DNA of 64,000 nucleotides from contig JBCBEP010000003.1 of assembly GCA_038528605.1 (NCBI GenBank), positions 16,436 to 80,435 on the forward strand, given 5' to 3'. How positions within the stretch are numbered: position 1 is the first letter of the stretch; every line of letters starts with the position of its first letter. The position numbers and the translations under genes were made by a program. Source of the stretch: Thermohalobaculum sp038528605 (GTDB lineage Bacteria > Pseudomonadota > Alphaproteobacteria > Rhodobacterales > Rhodobacteraceae). Below are positions 57,324 through 64,000 of this stretch, piece after piece. The notes beneath the pieces are model-generated. The model saw only the letters and a list, made by a program, of their open reading frames with translations. It searched no databases and was not told the DNA's origin.

Positions 57324-59593
57324 GCGTCCGGTCTCCTGACGCGGCTTTGCCGGAGGGCGTTGAGGGTGACGACGATGGAGGAGCCGGACATGGCGAGCGC
57401 TGCGATGAGCGGCGTCACGAGCCCCGCGAGCGCCACCGGGACGGCGACTACATTGTAGAGAGCAGCCATCGCGAAGTTTTGCCGGGCGCGGGCCTGCGCG
57501 GTGCGCCCTGCATCGAGAGCGTCGGTGACGGCGCCGAGCTTCTCGCCAGTGAAAACGAGCGCGGCGGCGGCGCGGCTGACATCCGCTCCCGCGGCAGGCG
57601 AAATCGAGACATGCGCGGCGGCGAGCGCTGGGGCATCGTTTATCCCGTCCCCCACCATGAGCACGCGGGCGCCTCCGGCGGCCAGGGCTTCGAGCGCCGC
57701 CAGCTTCTCTGCGGGGCGGAGGGCGCCGCGGTACTCCCCGATCCCTGCTTCCCGCGCGGCAGCGGCCACGGCACCCTCGGCATCGCCGGACAGGAGCAGG
57801 ATGCGCAGGCCCCGGGCGCGGAGGCCTGCAACCGTCTCCGCCGCGTCGCTCCGCAGCCGGTCCTCGAACCGGAAGGCGACCGGCGGGCGGCCGGGACGGG
57901 AGAGCCAGACGGTGCTGCGGGCGTCCTCGACCGACGCATCCGCTGACGCGGCCGCCGCCCAGTCCGCCCGGCCGAGGCGGCAGGGCCCTTCGGGTCCGCG
58001 CCCCTCCATCCCGTCCCCGGGGTGCTCGGAGATCGCGTCGAGCGGTGCAGGCACGACGTTGCGCGCCCCCGCCGCGGTGGCCAGCGCGCGGGCGAGCGGG
58101 TGGCGGGAGGTTTGTGCCAGTGCAGCGGCGACGGCCCAGTCCTCAGCGCTCGCCCCATTGGCATCGGCAAGGCTGGGGCGGCCTTCGCTCAGTGTGCCGG
58201 TCTTGTCGAAGACGACCGTGTCCGCATCTGCCAAGCGCTCTAGCGCCGCGCCGTCCTTGAGGAAAATGCCCTTGCGGAACAGGCGCCCTGAGACGGTGGC
58301 GTGGACCGCCGGCACGGCAAGGCCGAGGGCGCAGGGGCAGGTGATGATGAGGACAGCGGCGGCGATCATGATCGCCCGGTGCATGTCCCCATCCGTCCAC
58401 CACAGCCAGCCTGCGAAGGCTGCCGTGGCCATGGCATGGACCGACCAGGCGTATTGGCGCGCCGCCACATCCGCCCAGGCATCGAGGCGCGAGCGCCCGT
58501 GCTCCGCCGCCTCCACCAGCCGGGCGATCCCTGCCAGCATCGTGGCCTCGCCCGTCGCGGTCACGCGCAGGGTGAGGGGGCCGGTAAGGTTCAGCATGCC
58601 GGCGTGGATTGTTTCGCCGGGCCCGGCGGGTTCCGGCACGCTCTCCCCGGTGACCATCGAGCGGTCGATATCCGAGCGGCCAGTCTCGACGCACCCGTCC
58701 GCCGGCACGCGCTCGCCCGGGGCGATGGCGAGGAGATCCCCGGGGGAGACGGCCTCGATGGCGACTGCCTCGCGCGAGCCGTCGTCCCGCAGGCGCGTGG
58801 CGGAACGTGCGGCCAGCGTGGCCAGTTCGGCGGCGGCGGAGCGGGCGCGGGCGCGCGTCCGATGGTCCAGATAGCGGCCGATGAGGAGGAAAAAGACCAG
58901 GCCGATGCCCGCGTCGAAATAGGCGTGTTCGCCGCCGATGATGGTCTCGTGGAGGGACACGCCCGCCGCGAGCCAGATGGCGACGGTGATGGGCACGTCC
59001 ATGTTCAGCCGTCCCGACGCCAGGGCGCGGGCGGCGCCGGCGTAGAAGGGGCGCCCGGCGAAGGCGATGGCGGGCAAGGCGATGAGGCCTGAGATCCAGT
59101 GCAGCATGTCCCGCGTCGCCCCCTCCGCACCGGACCAGACGGCGACGGAGAGCAGCATCACGTTCATCATCGCGAAGCCTGCGACCCCGATGCGGGCGAG
59201 GAGCGCACGGCCAGGCGCATCGCGTTCGAGCGCGGCCATAGCCTCCGCGTCATAGGCCCGCGCTTCGTGGCCGAGCCGCTCGACGGCGGTTACCAGTGCG
59301 GCGGGCGCCTGCGCGTCCGGGTCGAAGAGCAGCGTTAGGCGTTTGGCGGTGAGGTTCACGCGTGCGCTCAGCACGCCGGGCAGGGGCGCGAGGCCGCGCT
59401 CGAGCGTGGAGATGCAGGCGGGGCAGTGGATCGTCGGCACCAGCAGGTCGAGCCGCGCCCGCCCCTCGCCCTCCGCCCGCACGAAGCGGGCCGCGCCGTC
59501 GCCCGACGACGCTGTTCCGGCAAGCGCCGCGGCCGCGCCAGCGGCACAGCAGCCCGACGGTGCCCCACGCTCCGCTGCGGCCTCGAAGGGCAT
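57320..59593 (-). CDS. ccoI: Copper-exporting P1B-ATPase of cbb3 assembly (CcoI/FixI)
   Basis: 757 residues, inner-membrane Cu(I) pump supplying copper to the CcoN subunit. Layout: an N-terminal HMA domain with HCPACISTLE, transmembrane helices, TGESVPEPAGP in the A domain, the membrane metal site CPCALGLAVP, phosphorylation site DKTGTLSEG, the SRHPLARAL His-Pro motif and GDGINDAPALAAAHV. A second CC pair (SGCCAAG) precedes the HMA domain. Overlaps ccoH (TGATG) and ccoS (ATGA). Confidence 0.96.
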   Translation of the reverse strand: MPFEAAAERGAPSGCCAAGAAAALAGTASSGDGAARFVRAEGEGRARLDLLVPTIHCPACISTLERGLAPLPGVLSARVNLTAKRLTLLFDPDAQAPAALVTAVERLGHEARAYDAEAMAALERDAPGRALLARIGVAGFAMMNVMLLSVAVWSGAEGATRDMLHWISGLIALPAIAFAGRPFYAGAARALASGRLNMDVPITVAIWLAAGVSLHETIIGGEHAYFDAGIGLVFFLLIGRYLDHRTRARARSAAAELATLAARSATRLRDDGSREAVAIEAVSPGDLLAIAPGERVPADGCVETGRSDIDRSMVTGESVPEPAGPGETIHAGMLNLTGPLTLRVTATGEATMLAGIARLVEAAEHGRSRLDAWADVAARQYAWSVHAMATAAFAGWLWWTDGDMHRAIMIAAAVLIITCPCALGLAVPAVHATVSGRLFRKGIFLKDGAALERLADADTVVFDKTGTLSEGRPSLADANGASAEDWAVAAALAQTSRHPLARALATAAGARNVVPAPLDAISEHPGDGMEGRGPEGPCRLGRADWAAAASADASVEDARSTVWLSRPGRPPVAFRFEDRLRSDAAETVAGLRARGLRILLLSGDAEGAVAAAAREAGIGEYRGALRPAEKLAALEALAAGGARVLMVGDGINDAPALAAAHVSISPAAGADVSRAAAALVFTGEKLGAVTDALDAGRTAQARARQNFAMAALYNVVAVPVALAGLVTPLIAALAMSGSSIVVTLNALRQSRVRRPDA

Positions 59594-60123
59594 CAGCCGG
59601 CGTCGCCCTTGGGCTTCGGCACCCAGAGCGGCGCGACCGCCTGCCAGGGCCCCTCACCGCCCTTGATGCTTAGGGCGACACGCCAGCTGCCGGGCGCGAG
59701 CGCGACCGGCGCGCCGTAGCCCGCGCCCTCGCGGGTCAGCGTCAGCGCTGTGTCCGTTACGTCACCGGCAGGTCGGCCCACCACGGCCTCGACCCGCAGG
59801 CCCTCGATCTCCGCGCCCTCGGCATCCAGCACCGTCACGCGCAGGGCCTCGCCGTCATAGGCGGTGCTTACCTGCCAGCCGAGCGCCGCCTGGGCCGCCG
59901 CCCTGTCGTTCCAGCCCACACCGGCGCGGTAGGAATTGTCCACCACCGTCCCCGGGAACGTGCCCGTCGCGGCAAACAGCAGCGCCATGTTCGCGGTGAT
60001 GATCACGCCGAAGGCACAAAGGGCGATGATCAGCACATGGCGGCCCTTCAGTTCCTTCTCCGGTCTCGCGTTGGGGTGGGCAGTGTGGCGGGCCGTGGTC
60101 TGGGTCGTGTCAGCCATCGTCAT
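59593..60123 (-). CDS. ccoH: FixH/CcoH family cbb3 assembly protein
   Basis: 176 residues with one helix (VLIIALCAFGVIITANMALL) and a periplasmic domain containing VVDNSYRAGVGWNDRAAAQ and GWQVSTAYDGE, the FixH signature. It stabilises newly assembled cbb3 oxidase. The ATG at 60123 overlaps the ccoG stop (ATGA); an internal ATG at 60117 is also possible. Confidence 0.94.
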   Translation of the reverse strand: MTMADTTQTTARHTAHPNARPEKELKGRHVLIIALCAFGVIITANMALLFAATGTFPGTVVDNSYRAGVGWNDRAAAQAALGWQVSTAYDGEALRVTVLDAEGAEIEGLRVEAVVGRPAGDVTDTALTLTREGAGYGAPVALAPGSWRVALSIKGGEGPWQAVAPLWVPKPKGDAG

Positions 60124-61640
60124 TGCTCTGGTCCCCTGAACTGGGTGTCGTAGTAGGTGCGGTCCCGCGTCTCGAGGTTCTCGACCCAGACGCGCACGTC
60201 GAAGCGCTCGGGCATGCCGAACCAGGGCGGGGCGGTGAGGAAGAGTTTCAGGCGCCGCTGCTCCTGCGCCGGGATCTCGAGCTCGAGGCCGTCGAGCCCC
60301 TGCAGTGCCTGGCGGACCACATAGTCCGCCGTCACGCCCACGCGGAAGGCGGCGGTGCTGTCGGTCATGTTCTGGATCTTGATGTCGTAGCCGTTCCGGA
60401 TCTCACCGTCAGAGAGCACGGTGAAGACCGGGTTACGCTCCGGCGCCACCGTCAGGCCCACCTCGTCCCGCAGAAAGAGGGTGACGACCATGACGACGCC
60501 GATGAGCGACCAGAGGAAGAAGTAGAGGATCGTCCGCGGCCGCACGACCTTGCCGAGCAGCGGGGCAGGTGCGGCGCCCGCGCGCTCGGCGGCGGCGTCC
60601 TTCAGCGTGCAGTAGTCGATCAGCCCGCGCGGCTTGCCGACCTTTTTCATGATGTCGTCGCAGGCATCGATGCAGAGCGCGCAAGTAATGCAGCCGACCT
60701 GAAGGCCCTCGCGGATATCCACGCCCGTGGGGCAGACATTCACGCAGGCATTGCAGTCGATGCAGTCGCCCATCTCGCCGCTGGCGCGCGGCGTTGCCGC
60801 CTGCTCCGGAATCCCCGGCTGCGGGATCGTGGGTGGGCGGTAGCCCATGAGCGGCCCGGCGGCGTCCGAGGCCTCCGCTGCTTCCGTGTGGCGCTTGCGG
60901 TGCTTGCCCCTCGGCTCGCCCCGCCAGTCCTTGTAGGTGACGATGAGGGAGTTCTCGTCGAGCATCGCCCCCTGGATGCGCGGCCAGGGGCACATGTAGA
61001 TGCAGACCTGCTCGCGCATGAACCCGCCGAAGACGAAGGTGGTCGCGGTCAGCACCCCCACCGTCGCGTAGGCGACGAAGGGCGCCTGACCCGTGAAAAG
61101 ATCGACGAAGAGCGTGGGCGCATCGGCGAAGTAGAAGACCCAGGCACCGCCCGTCGCCATCGCGATCAACAGCCAGACCGACCATTTGAGCGCGCGCTTG
61201 CGGGTCTTGTCCGCATCCCATTTCCGGTTCCACAGGCGATACTGCGCGTTCCGGTCCCCGTCGATCCAGCGCTCCACATGCTGGTAGAGATCCACCCAAA
61301 CCGTCTGCGGGCACGCATAGCCGCACCAGGCGCGCCCGAAGACGGAAGTGACGAGGAAGAGCCCGAGCCCCGCCATGATCAGGAGGCCGGCGACGTAGTA
61401 GAACTCCTGCGGCCAGATCTCGATCCAGAAGAAGAAGAACCGCCGGCCCGCGAGGTCCACCAGCACCGCCTGGTCCGGCAGCTCCGGCCCCCGGTCCCAG
61501 CGCAGCCAGGGGGTGATGTAGTAGATCCCCAGCGTCACGATCATCACGAGCCACTTGAAGCGCCGGAAATTGCCGGTAACCGCCTTCGGAAACACCTGTT
61601 TCCGGTTCTCGTAGAGCGGCATGTCCTCGGACGTGGCCAT
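60120..61640 (-). CDS. ccoG: cbb3 oxidase accessory protein CcoG (RdxA/FixG family)
   Basis: 506 residues, membrane iron-sulfur protein implicated in Cu(II) reduction for cbb3 assembly. Helices flank GRAWCGYACPQTVWVDLYQH; two [4Fe-4S] motifs read CIDCNACVNVCPTGVDIR and CITCALCIDACDDIM; the C-terminal FixG Ig-like domain follows (about 390-506). The ATG at 61640 with GGGGA upstream is preferred over 61658, which lacks a ribosome site. First gene of the ccoGHIS operon, with an FNR-type box 85 bases upstream. Confidence 0.95.
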   Translation of the reverse strand: MATSEDMPLYENRKQVFPKAVTGNFRRFKWLVMIVTLGIYYITPWLRWDRGPELPDQAVLVDLAGRRFFFFWIEIWPQEFYYVAGLLIMAGLGLFLVTSVFGRAWCGYACPQTVWVDLYQHVERWIDGDRNAQYRLWNRKWDADKTRKRALKWSVWLLIAMATGGAWVFYFADAPTLFVDLFTGQAPFVAYATVGVLTATTFVFGGFMREQVCIYMCPWPRIQGAMLDENSLIVTYKDWRGEPRGKHRKRHTEAAEASDAAGPLMGYRPPTIPQPGIPEQAATPRASGEMGDCIDCNACVNVCPTGVDIREGLQVGCITCALCIDACDDIMKKVGKPRGLIDYCTLKDAAAERAGAAPAPLLGKVVRPRTILYFFLWSLIGVVMVVTLFLRDEVGLTVAPERNPVFTVLSDGEIRNGYDIKIQNMTDSTAAFRVGVTADYVVRQALQGLDGLELEIPAQEQRRLKLFLTAPPWFGMPERFDVRVWVENLETRDRTYYDTQFRGPEQ

Positions 61641-61724
61641 CACATTCCCCGCGCGCATCGAAAGCGGCGGCCCCGCGCGGGACCGCCCTCACCTCATCCG
61701 TCGCTGATACACGATCTGCCGGCG

Positions 61725-61738
61725 TTGATCCGCATCAA
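61725..61738 (-). promoter_or_regulatory. FNR/FnrL-type box upstream of ccoG
   Basis: TTGATCCGCATCAA is a perfect match to the TTGAT-N4-ATCAA consensus of FNR-family regulators. It lies 85 bases before the ccoG ATG, in the 220-base gap between ccoP and ccoG. Oxygen-responsive FnrL control of the ccoG operon is known in Rhodobacter, so low-oxygen induction is expected here. Confidence 0.85.
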
Positions 61739-61797
61739 GGCCCGCTGCGACACTCTGTCGGGTCGCGCAGGGTTACGCAGCAGTGGCGACCGCCATG

Positions 61798-61829
61798 AAA
61801 AAGCCCGGGCGCAGCGTACTGGCCCGGGC
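61798..61829 (-). terminator. Intrinsic terminator after ccoP
   Basis: On the minus strand GCCCGGGC - 11-base loop - GCCCGGGC is followed by TTTTT, a textbook rho-independent terminator 33 bases past the ccoP stop. It separates the ccoNOQP and ccoGHIS transcripts. Confidence 0.85.
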
Positions 61830-61861
61830 AGGTCGACAGGGAGTATCGGGGCGATGGGCGC

Positions 61862-62731
61862 TTACTGCCCGCCGCCAAGGCTATGCACGTAGATCGCGGC
61901 TTGCTTGATCTGTGCGTCCGTGAGGCGGCCCGTCCAGTTGGGCATCACGCCCGCCCGGCTGTGCGTCACGGTCTCGACGATCTTTTCCTTGGTCCCGCCA
62001 TAGAGCCAGATCGCGTCGGCGATGTTCGGGGCGCCGAGGCTCGGCTCGCCATAGCCCTCGTCGCCATGGCAGGCGGCGCAGTTCTCGACATAGAGCGTCG
62101 CGCCCTCCTCGGTGCTCTCGGCGCCGCCGGAGAGGCTGAGGACATGGTCGGCAACCGCGTCGATCTGCTCTTTCGTGAGGATATCCATGTCCCCGAAGGC
62201 CGGCATCTCGGAGTAGCGGGTATCCGGGTCGGCGTCGTAGCGGATGCCGTGGCGCAGCGTGTACTCGATGTCGTCGAGCGTCCCGCCCCAGAGCCAGGCA
62301 TCGTCCCGCAGGTTCGGGTAGCCCGCCGCCTGCACGCCTGCCGCCCCTGCGCCATGACACTGCGAGCAGTTGTTGCGGAAGATCGCGGCACCGCCGGCTT
62401 GCGAGAACTGGGCAAGCTCCGCATCCGCCGCCACTTCGTCGATGCTCATGGCCGCGATCCGGTCTGTATAGACGCTCTGCGCCTCGGCGGCCTCGGCGAT
62501 CGCCTCGTGCACCTCCCCGCGCGTCGAGTAGCCGAGGATGCCCGCAGTGGCCGAGTTCACCAGCGGCCAGGCCGGGTAGAGAATGGTGTAGAGCACGCCC
62601 CAGGCGATCGTGGCGTAGAAGGTCCAGAGCCACCATTTCGGCAGCGGGGTGTCGAGCTCCTTGATCCCGTCCCAGGTGTGCCCGGTGGTCTCGGTGCCCG
62701 TTTCATCGTCGATCTCGCGCTTGTCAGCCAT
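61862..62731 (-). CDS. ccoP: Cytochrome cbb3 oxidase subunit III (CcoP), dihaem cytochrome c
   Basis: 289 residues. An N-terminal helix region (LPKWWLWTFYATIAWGVLY) anchors two periplasmic cytochrome c domains with haem-binding CSQCH and CAACH, and Met ligands in SEMPAFGD and GVMPNWTG. It passes electrons from soluble cytochromes c to CcoO. Its start overlaps the ccoQ stop by 8 bases. Confidence 0.97.
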   Translation of the reverse strand: MADKREIDDETGTETTGHTWDGIKELDTPLPKWWLWTFYATIAWGVLYTILYPAWPLVNSATAGILGYSTRGEVHEAIAEAAEAQSVYTDRIAAMSIDEVAADAELAQFSQAGGAAIFRNNCSQCHGAGAAGVQAAGYPNLRDDAWLWGGTLDDIEYTLRHGIRYDADPDTRYSEMPAFGDMDILTKEQIDAVADHVLSLSGGAESTEEGATLYVENCAACHGDEGYGEPSLGAPNIADAIWLYGGTKEKIVETVTHSRAGVMPNWTGRLTDAQIKQAAIYVHSLGGGQ

Positions 62732-62936
62732 GACGCGCCTCCTTCTCGGCCGGCTTGTCCGCGCTCACGTCGGGCACCGGAGCATCTGCGTGGCGGAGGG
62801 GAATGTCCGCGATGTCGTCATGCGTCGCCCGGCTGCCCGGGCGGAGCGTGTAGAGCACGATGCCGAGGAAGAAGAGCAGCATGGCGAGCAGGAACCAGCT
62901 GTCCGCCAGGGCTCGGAGGAAGGTGTAGGTCTCCAT
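62724..62936 (-). CDS. ccoQ: Cytochrome cbb3 oxidase subunit IV (CcoQ)
   Basis: 70 residues with a single helix (SWFLLAMLLFFLGIVLYTLR) preceded by METYTFLRALAD and followed by a polar tail, the usual CcoQ form. It stabilises the CcoP association. GGAGGAAACG precedes the ATG, 10 bases after ccoO. Confidence 0.94.
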   Translation of the reverse strand: METYTFLRALADSWFLLAMLLFFLGIVLYTLRPGSRATHDDIADIPLRHADAPVPDVSADKPAEKEARHG

Positions 62937-62946
62937 CGTTTCCTCC

Positions 62947-63771
62947 TCAGCGCAGGTTGGCTTCGGCGGTCGCCTCGTAGGTGGAGAAGTCCACGAGGGT
63001 GCCGAGCATCTGCAGATAGGCGATCATGGCGTCGAGCTCCGTGATCTCGCGCCGGCCATCGAAGTTGCGGACCACCGCCTTCGGATAGTTCTCCATCAGG
63101 CTGTCCACGTATTCGTGGTCCGGGTTCACCTGGGCGGCGAAGTGCTTGGTGGCGAGCTTGATCTGCTCATCCGTGTAGGGCACGCCCACTGCCCGGTTCG
63201 CCTTCAGGTGATCGGCGATGTACTTGCCGTCGATCACCGTCTCCTCGAGCCAGGGGTAGGGCGGCATCACACTCTCGGGCACCAGCGCCTGCGGGTTGCG
63301 CATGTGGTCCACATGCCAGGCGTCCGAGTAGCGGCCGCCCACGCGGGCAAGGTCCGGCCCGGTGCGCTTCGAGCCCCACTGGAAGGGATGGTCGTACATG
63401 CTTTCGGCCGCGAGGCTGTAGTGTCCGTAGCGCTCCACCTCGTCCCGCATCGGCCGGATCATCTGGGAGTGGCAGACATAGCAGCCCTCCCGGATGTAGA
63501 TCTGCCGGCCAGCAAGCTCGAGGGGCGAGTAGGGCCGCACGCCCTCCACCTTCTCGATGGTGTTCTCGAGGTAGAAGAGCGGCGTGATCTGCACGATGCC
63601 ACCCACGGTCACCACCAGGAAGGCGAGGACCAGGAGGAGCGTGGCGTGGCGCTCGACCCCGCCATGCTTCTTCAGGAACCAGGCCTGCCAGGAGACCCTC
63701 TTCTCCGCGGGTTCCGCCGCGTGCTGGGGCGCAGCCGCCTCTGCCTCGGGTGTCTTGTTGTCGTCGGACAT
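62947..63771 (-). CDS. ccoO: Cytochrome cbb3 oxidase subunit II (CcoO), monohaem cytochrome c
   Basis: 274 residues. Membrane anchor TLLLVLAFLVVTVGGIVQI, haem c site REGCYVCHSQMIRPM and a Met ligand in SVMPPYPWLEE. The N-terminal 30 residues form a longer, Ala/Glu-rich cytoplasmic extension than usual. It receives electrons from CcoP and passes them to CcoN. Confidence 0.97.
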   Translation of the reverse strand: MSDDNKTPEAEAAAPQHAAEPAEKRVSWQAWFLKKHGGVERHATLLLVLAFLVVTVGGIVQITPLFYLENTIEKVEGVRPYSPLELAGRQIYIREGCYVCHSQMIRPMRDEVERYGHYSLAAESMYDHPFQWGSKRTGPDLARVGGRYSDAWHVDHMRNPQALVPESVMPPYPWLEETVIDGKYIADHLKANRAVGVPYTDEQIKLATKHFAAQVNPDHEYVDSLMENYPKAVVRNFDGRREITELDAMIAYLQMLGTLVDFSTYEATAEANLR

Positions 63772-63785
63772 CTATCGGCCCTCCC

Positions 63786-64000
63786 TTACTCGGCCGGCGT
63801 CGCGGCAGTCGGCTTGATGGTGGGGGAATAGAGCGCATCGCCCTCCTCCCGCTCCTTGCCGCGGATGGTCTGGATCAGGTTGTAGGCCATGATGATCGCG
63901 CCCGTGAGGTAGAGGACCCCGCCGAAGCCGCGCACCAGATACATGGGGAACTTGGCGCCCACCGTGTCGGCGAAGCTGTTCACCAGGAACCCTTGGGCGT
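63786..64000 (-). CDS. ccoN: Cytochrome cbb3 oxidase subunit I (CcoN), C-terminal fragment
   Basis: Only the last 71 or so residues lie in the window; the gene continues beyond base 64000. FPMYLVRGFGGVLYLTGAIIMAYNL is the final transmembrane helix of CcoN, followed by a short polar tail. CcoN is the catalytic haem b/haem b3-CuB subunit. It is 14 bases upstream of ccoO, the standard ccoNOQP order. Confidence 0.93.
   Translation of the reverse strand, partial: AQGFLVNSFADTVGAKFPMYLVRGFGGVLYLTGAIIMAYNLIQTIRGKEREEGDALYSPTIKPTAATPAE

Noticed and set aside
60123..61892. 589-codon open frame antisense to ccoG
   Set aside because: The sense frame is an unmistakable CcoG with two ferredoxin motifs; the antisense product is low-complexity.
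1..64000. CRISPR array, phage or integrative element
   Set aside because: No regularly spaced direct repeats, cas genes, integrase, transposase or phage structural genes were seen.

Overview
The window is a GC-rich chromosomal segment with almost no non-coding space. It most likely comes from an alphaproteobacterium of the Rhodobacterales type. Pointers to this are a VPLPA-type C-terminal sorting signal, the hisB / DUF2628-like / hisH and hisA, hisF-hisE arrangement, a cbb3 oxidase locus (ccoNOQP then ccoGHIS) with a perfect FNR-type box, a putative Irr-type box ahead of nfuA, and the lpoA/rsmI/yraN/BON/gshB neighbourhood. The species cannot be named from the sequence. No rRNA, tRNA, CRISPR array, insertion sequence, integrase or phage gene was recognised.

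Layout. 1-2.9 kb: GNAT enzyme, cysteine synthase, small membrane protein and a MoeB/ThiF-type adenylyltransferase, all tightly coupled. 2.9-9.4 kb: a secreted EEP-fold hydrolase, leuD and leuC, the last two separated by two tandem secreted Arg/Gly/aromatic-rich proteins, an MFS carrier and a VPLPA-CTERM-like protein. 9.4-12.7 kb: rimI-tsaB-GFA-nfuA, a membrane protein and a universal stress protein. 12.9-16.7 kb: ring-cleaving dioxygenase plus hydrolase pair, a 39-residue lipoprotein, trpS and a rhomboid protease. 16.7-25.2 kb (minus strand): murJ, a hybrid PAS histidine kinase, glnD and an LpoA-like lipoprotein. 25.4-29.5 kb (plus strand): rsmI, yraN, a BON lipoprotein, gshB and an HSL-type esterase, closed by a strong bidirectional terminator.

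29.5-36.6 kb is a histidine cluster on the minus strand (hisB, DUF2628-like, hisH; hisA; hisF and a hisE-GNAT fusion). It is interrupted by a plus-strand module of two secreted cysteine-bearing proteins and an SCO protein, which faces a YHS-domain protein, and by an 87-residue membrane protein. 36.7-39.8 kb holds hslV and hslU with a multi-pass membrane protein inserted between them. 39.9-43.8 kb has a STAS protein and the rfbC-rfbB-rfbD-rfbA dTDP-L-rhamnose operon. 44-45 kb has a secreted unknown and a cupin.

45.2-52.1 kb is a coherent three-gene cluster: a large transglutaminase-DUF2126 protein, a circularly permuted ATP-grasp/alpha-E fusion and a second transglutaminase. It looks like a peptide-ligating and peptide-trimming system whose product is not known to me, and it is the best candidate here for poorly described biology. 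It runs directly into an EamA transporter and then urease accessory genes ureE, ureF and ureG, with no urease structural genes in view. The 3' end of ureG and the following 500 bases are AT-rich and hairpin-rich.

55.5-64 kb: pcaD-like hydrolase, hemolysin III family protein, then the minus-strand ccoS-ccoI-ccoH-ccoG assembly operon with its FNR box, and ccoP-ccoQ-ccoO-ccoN (ccoN cut by the window end) with a terminator after ccoP. Coordinates of starts were chosen from Shine-Dalgarno-like sequences, stop/start overlaps and family alignment from memory; no database search was run.
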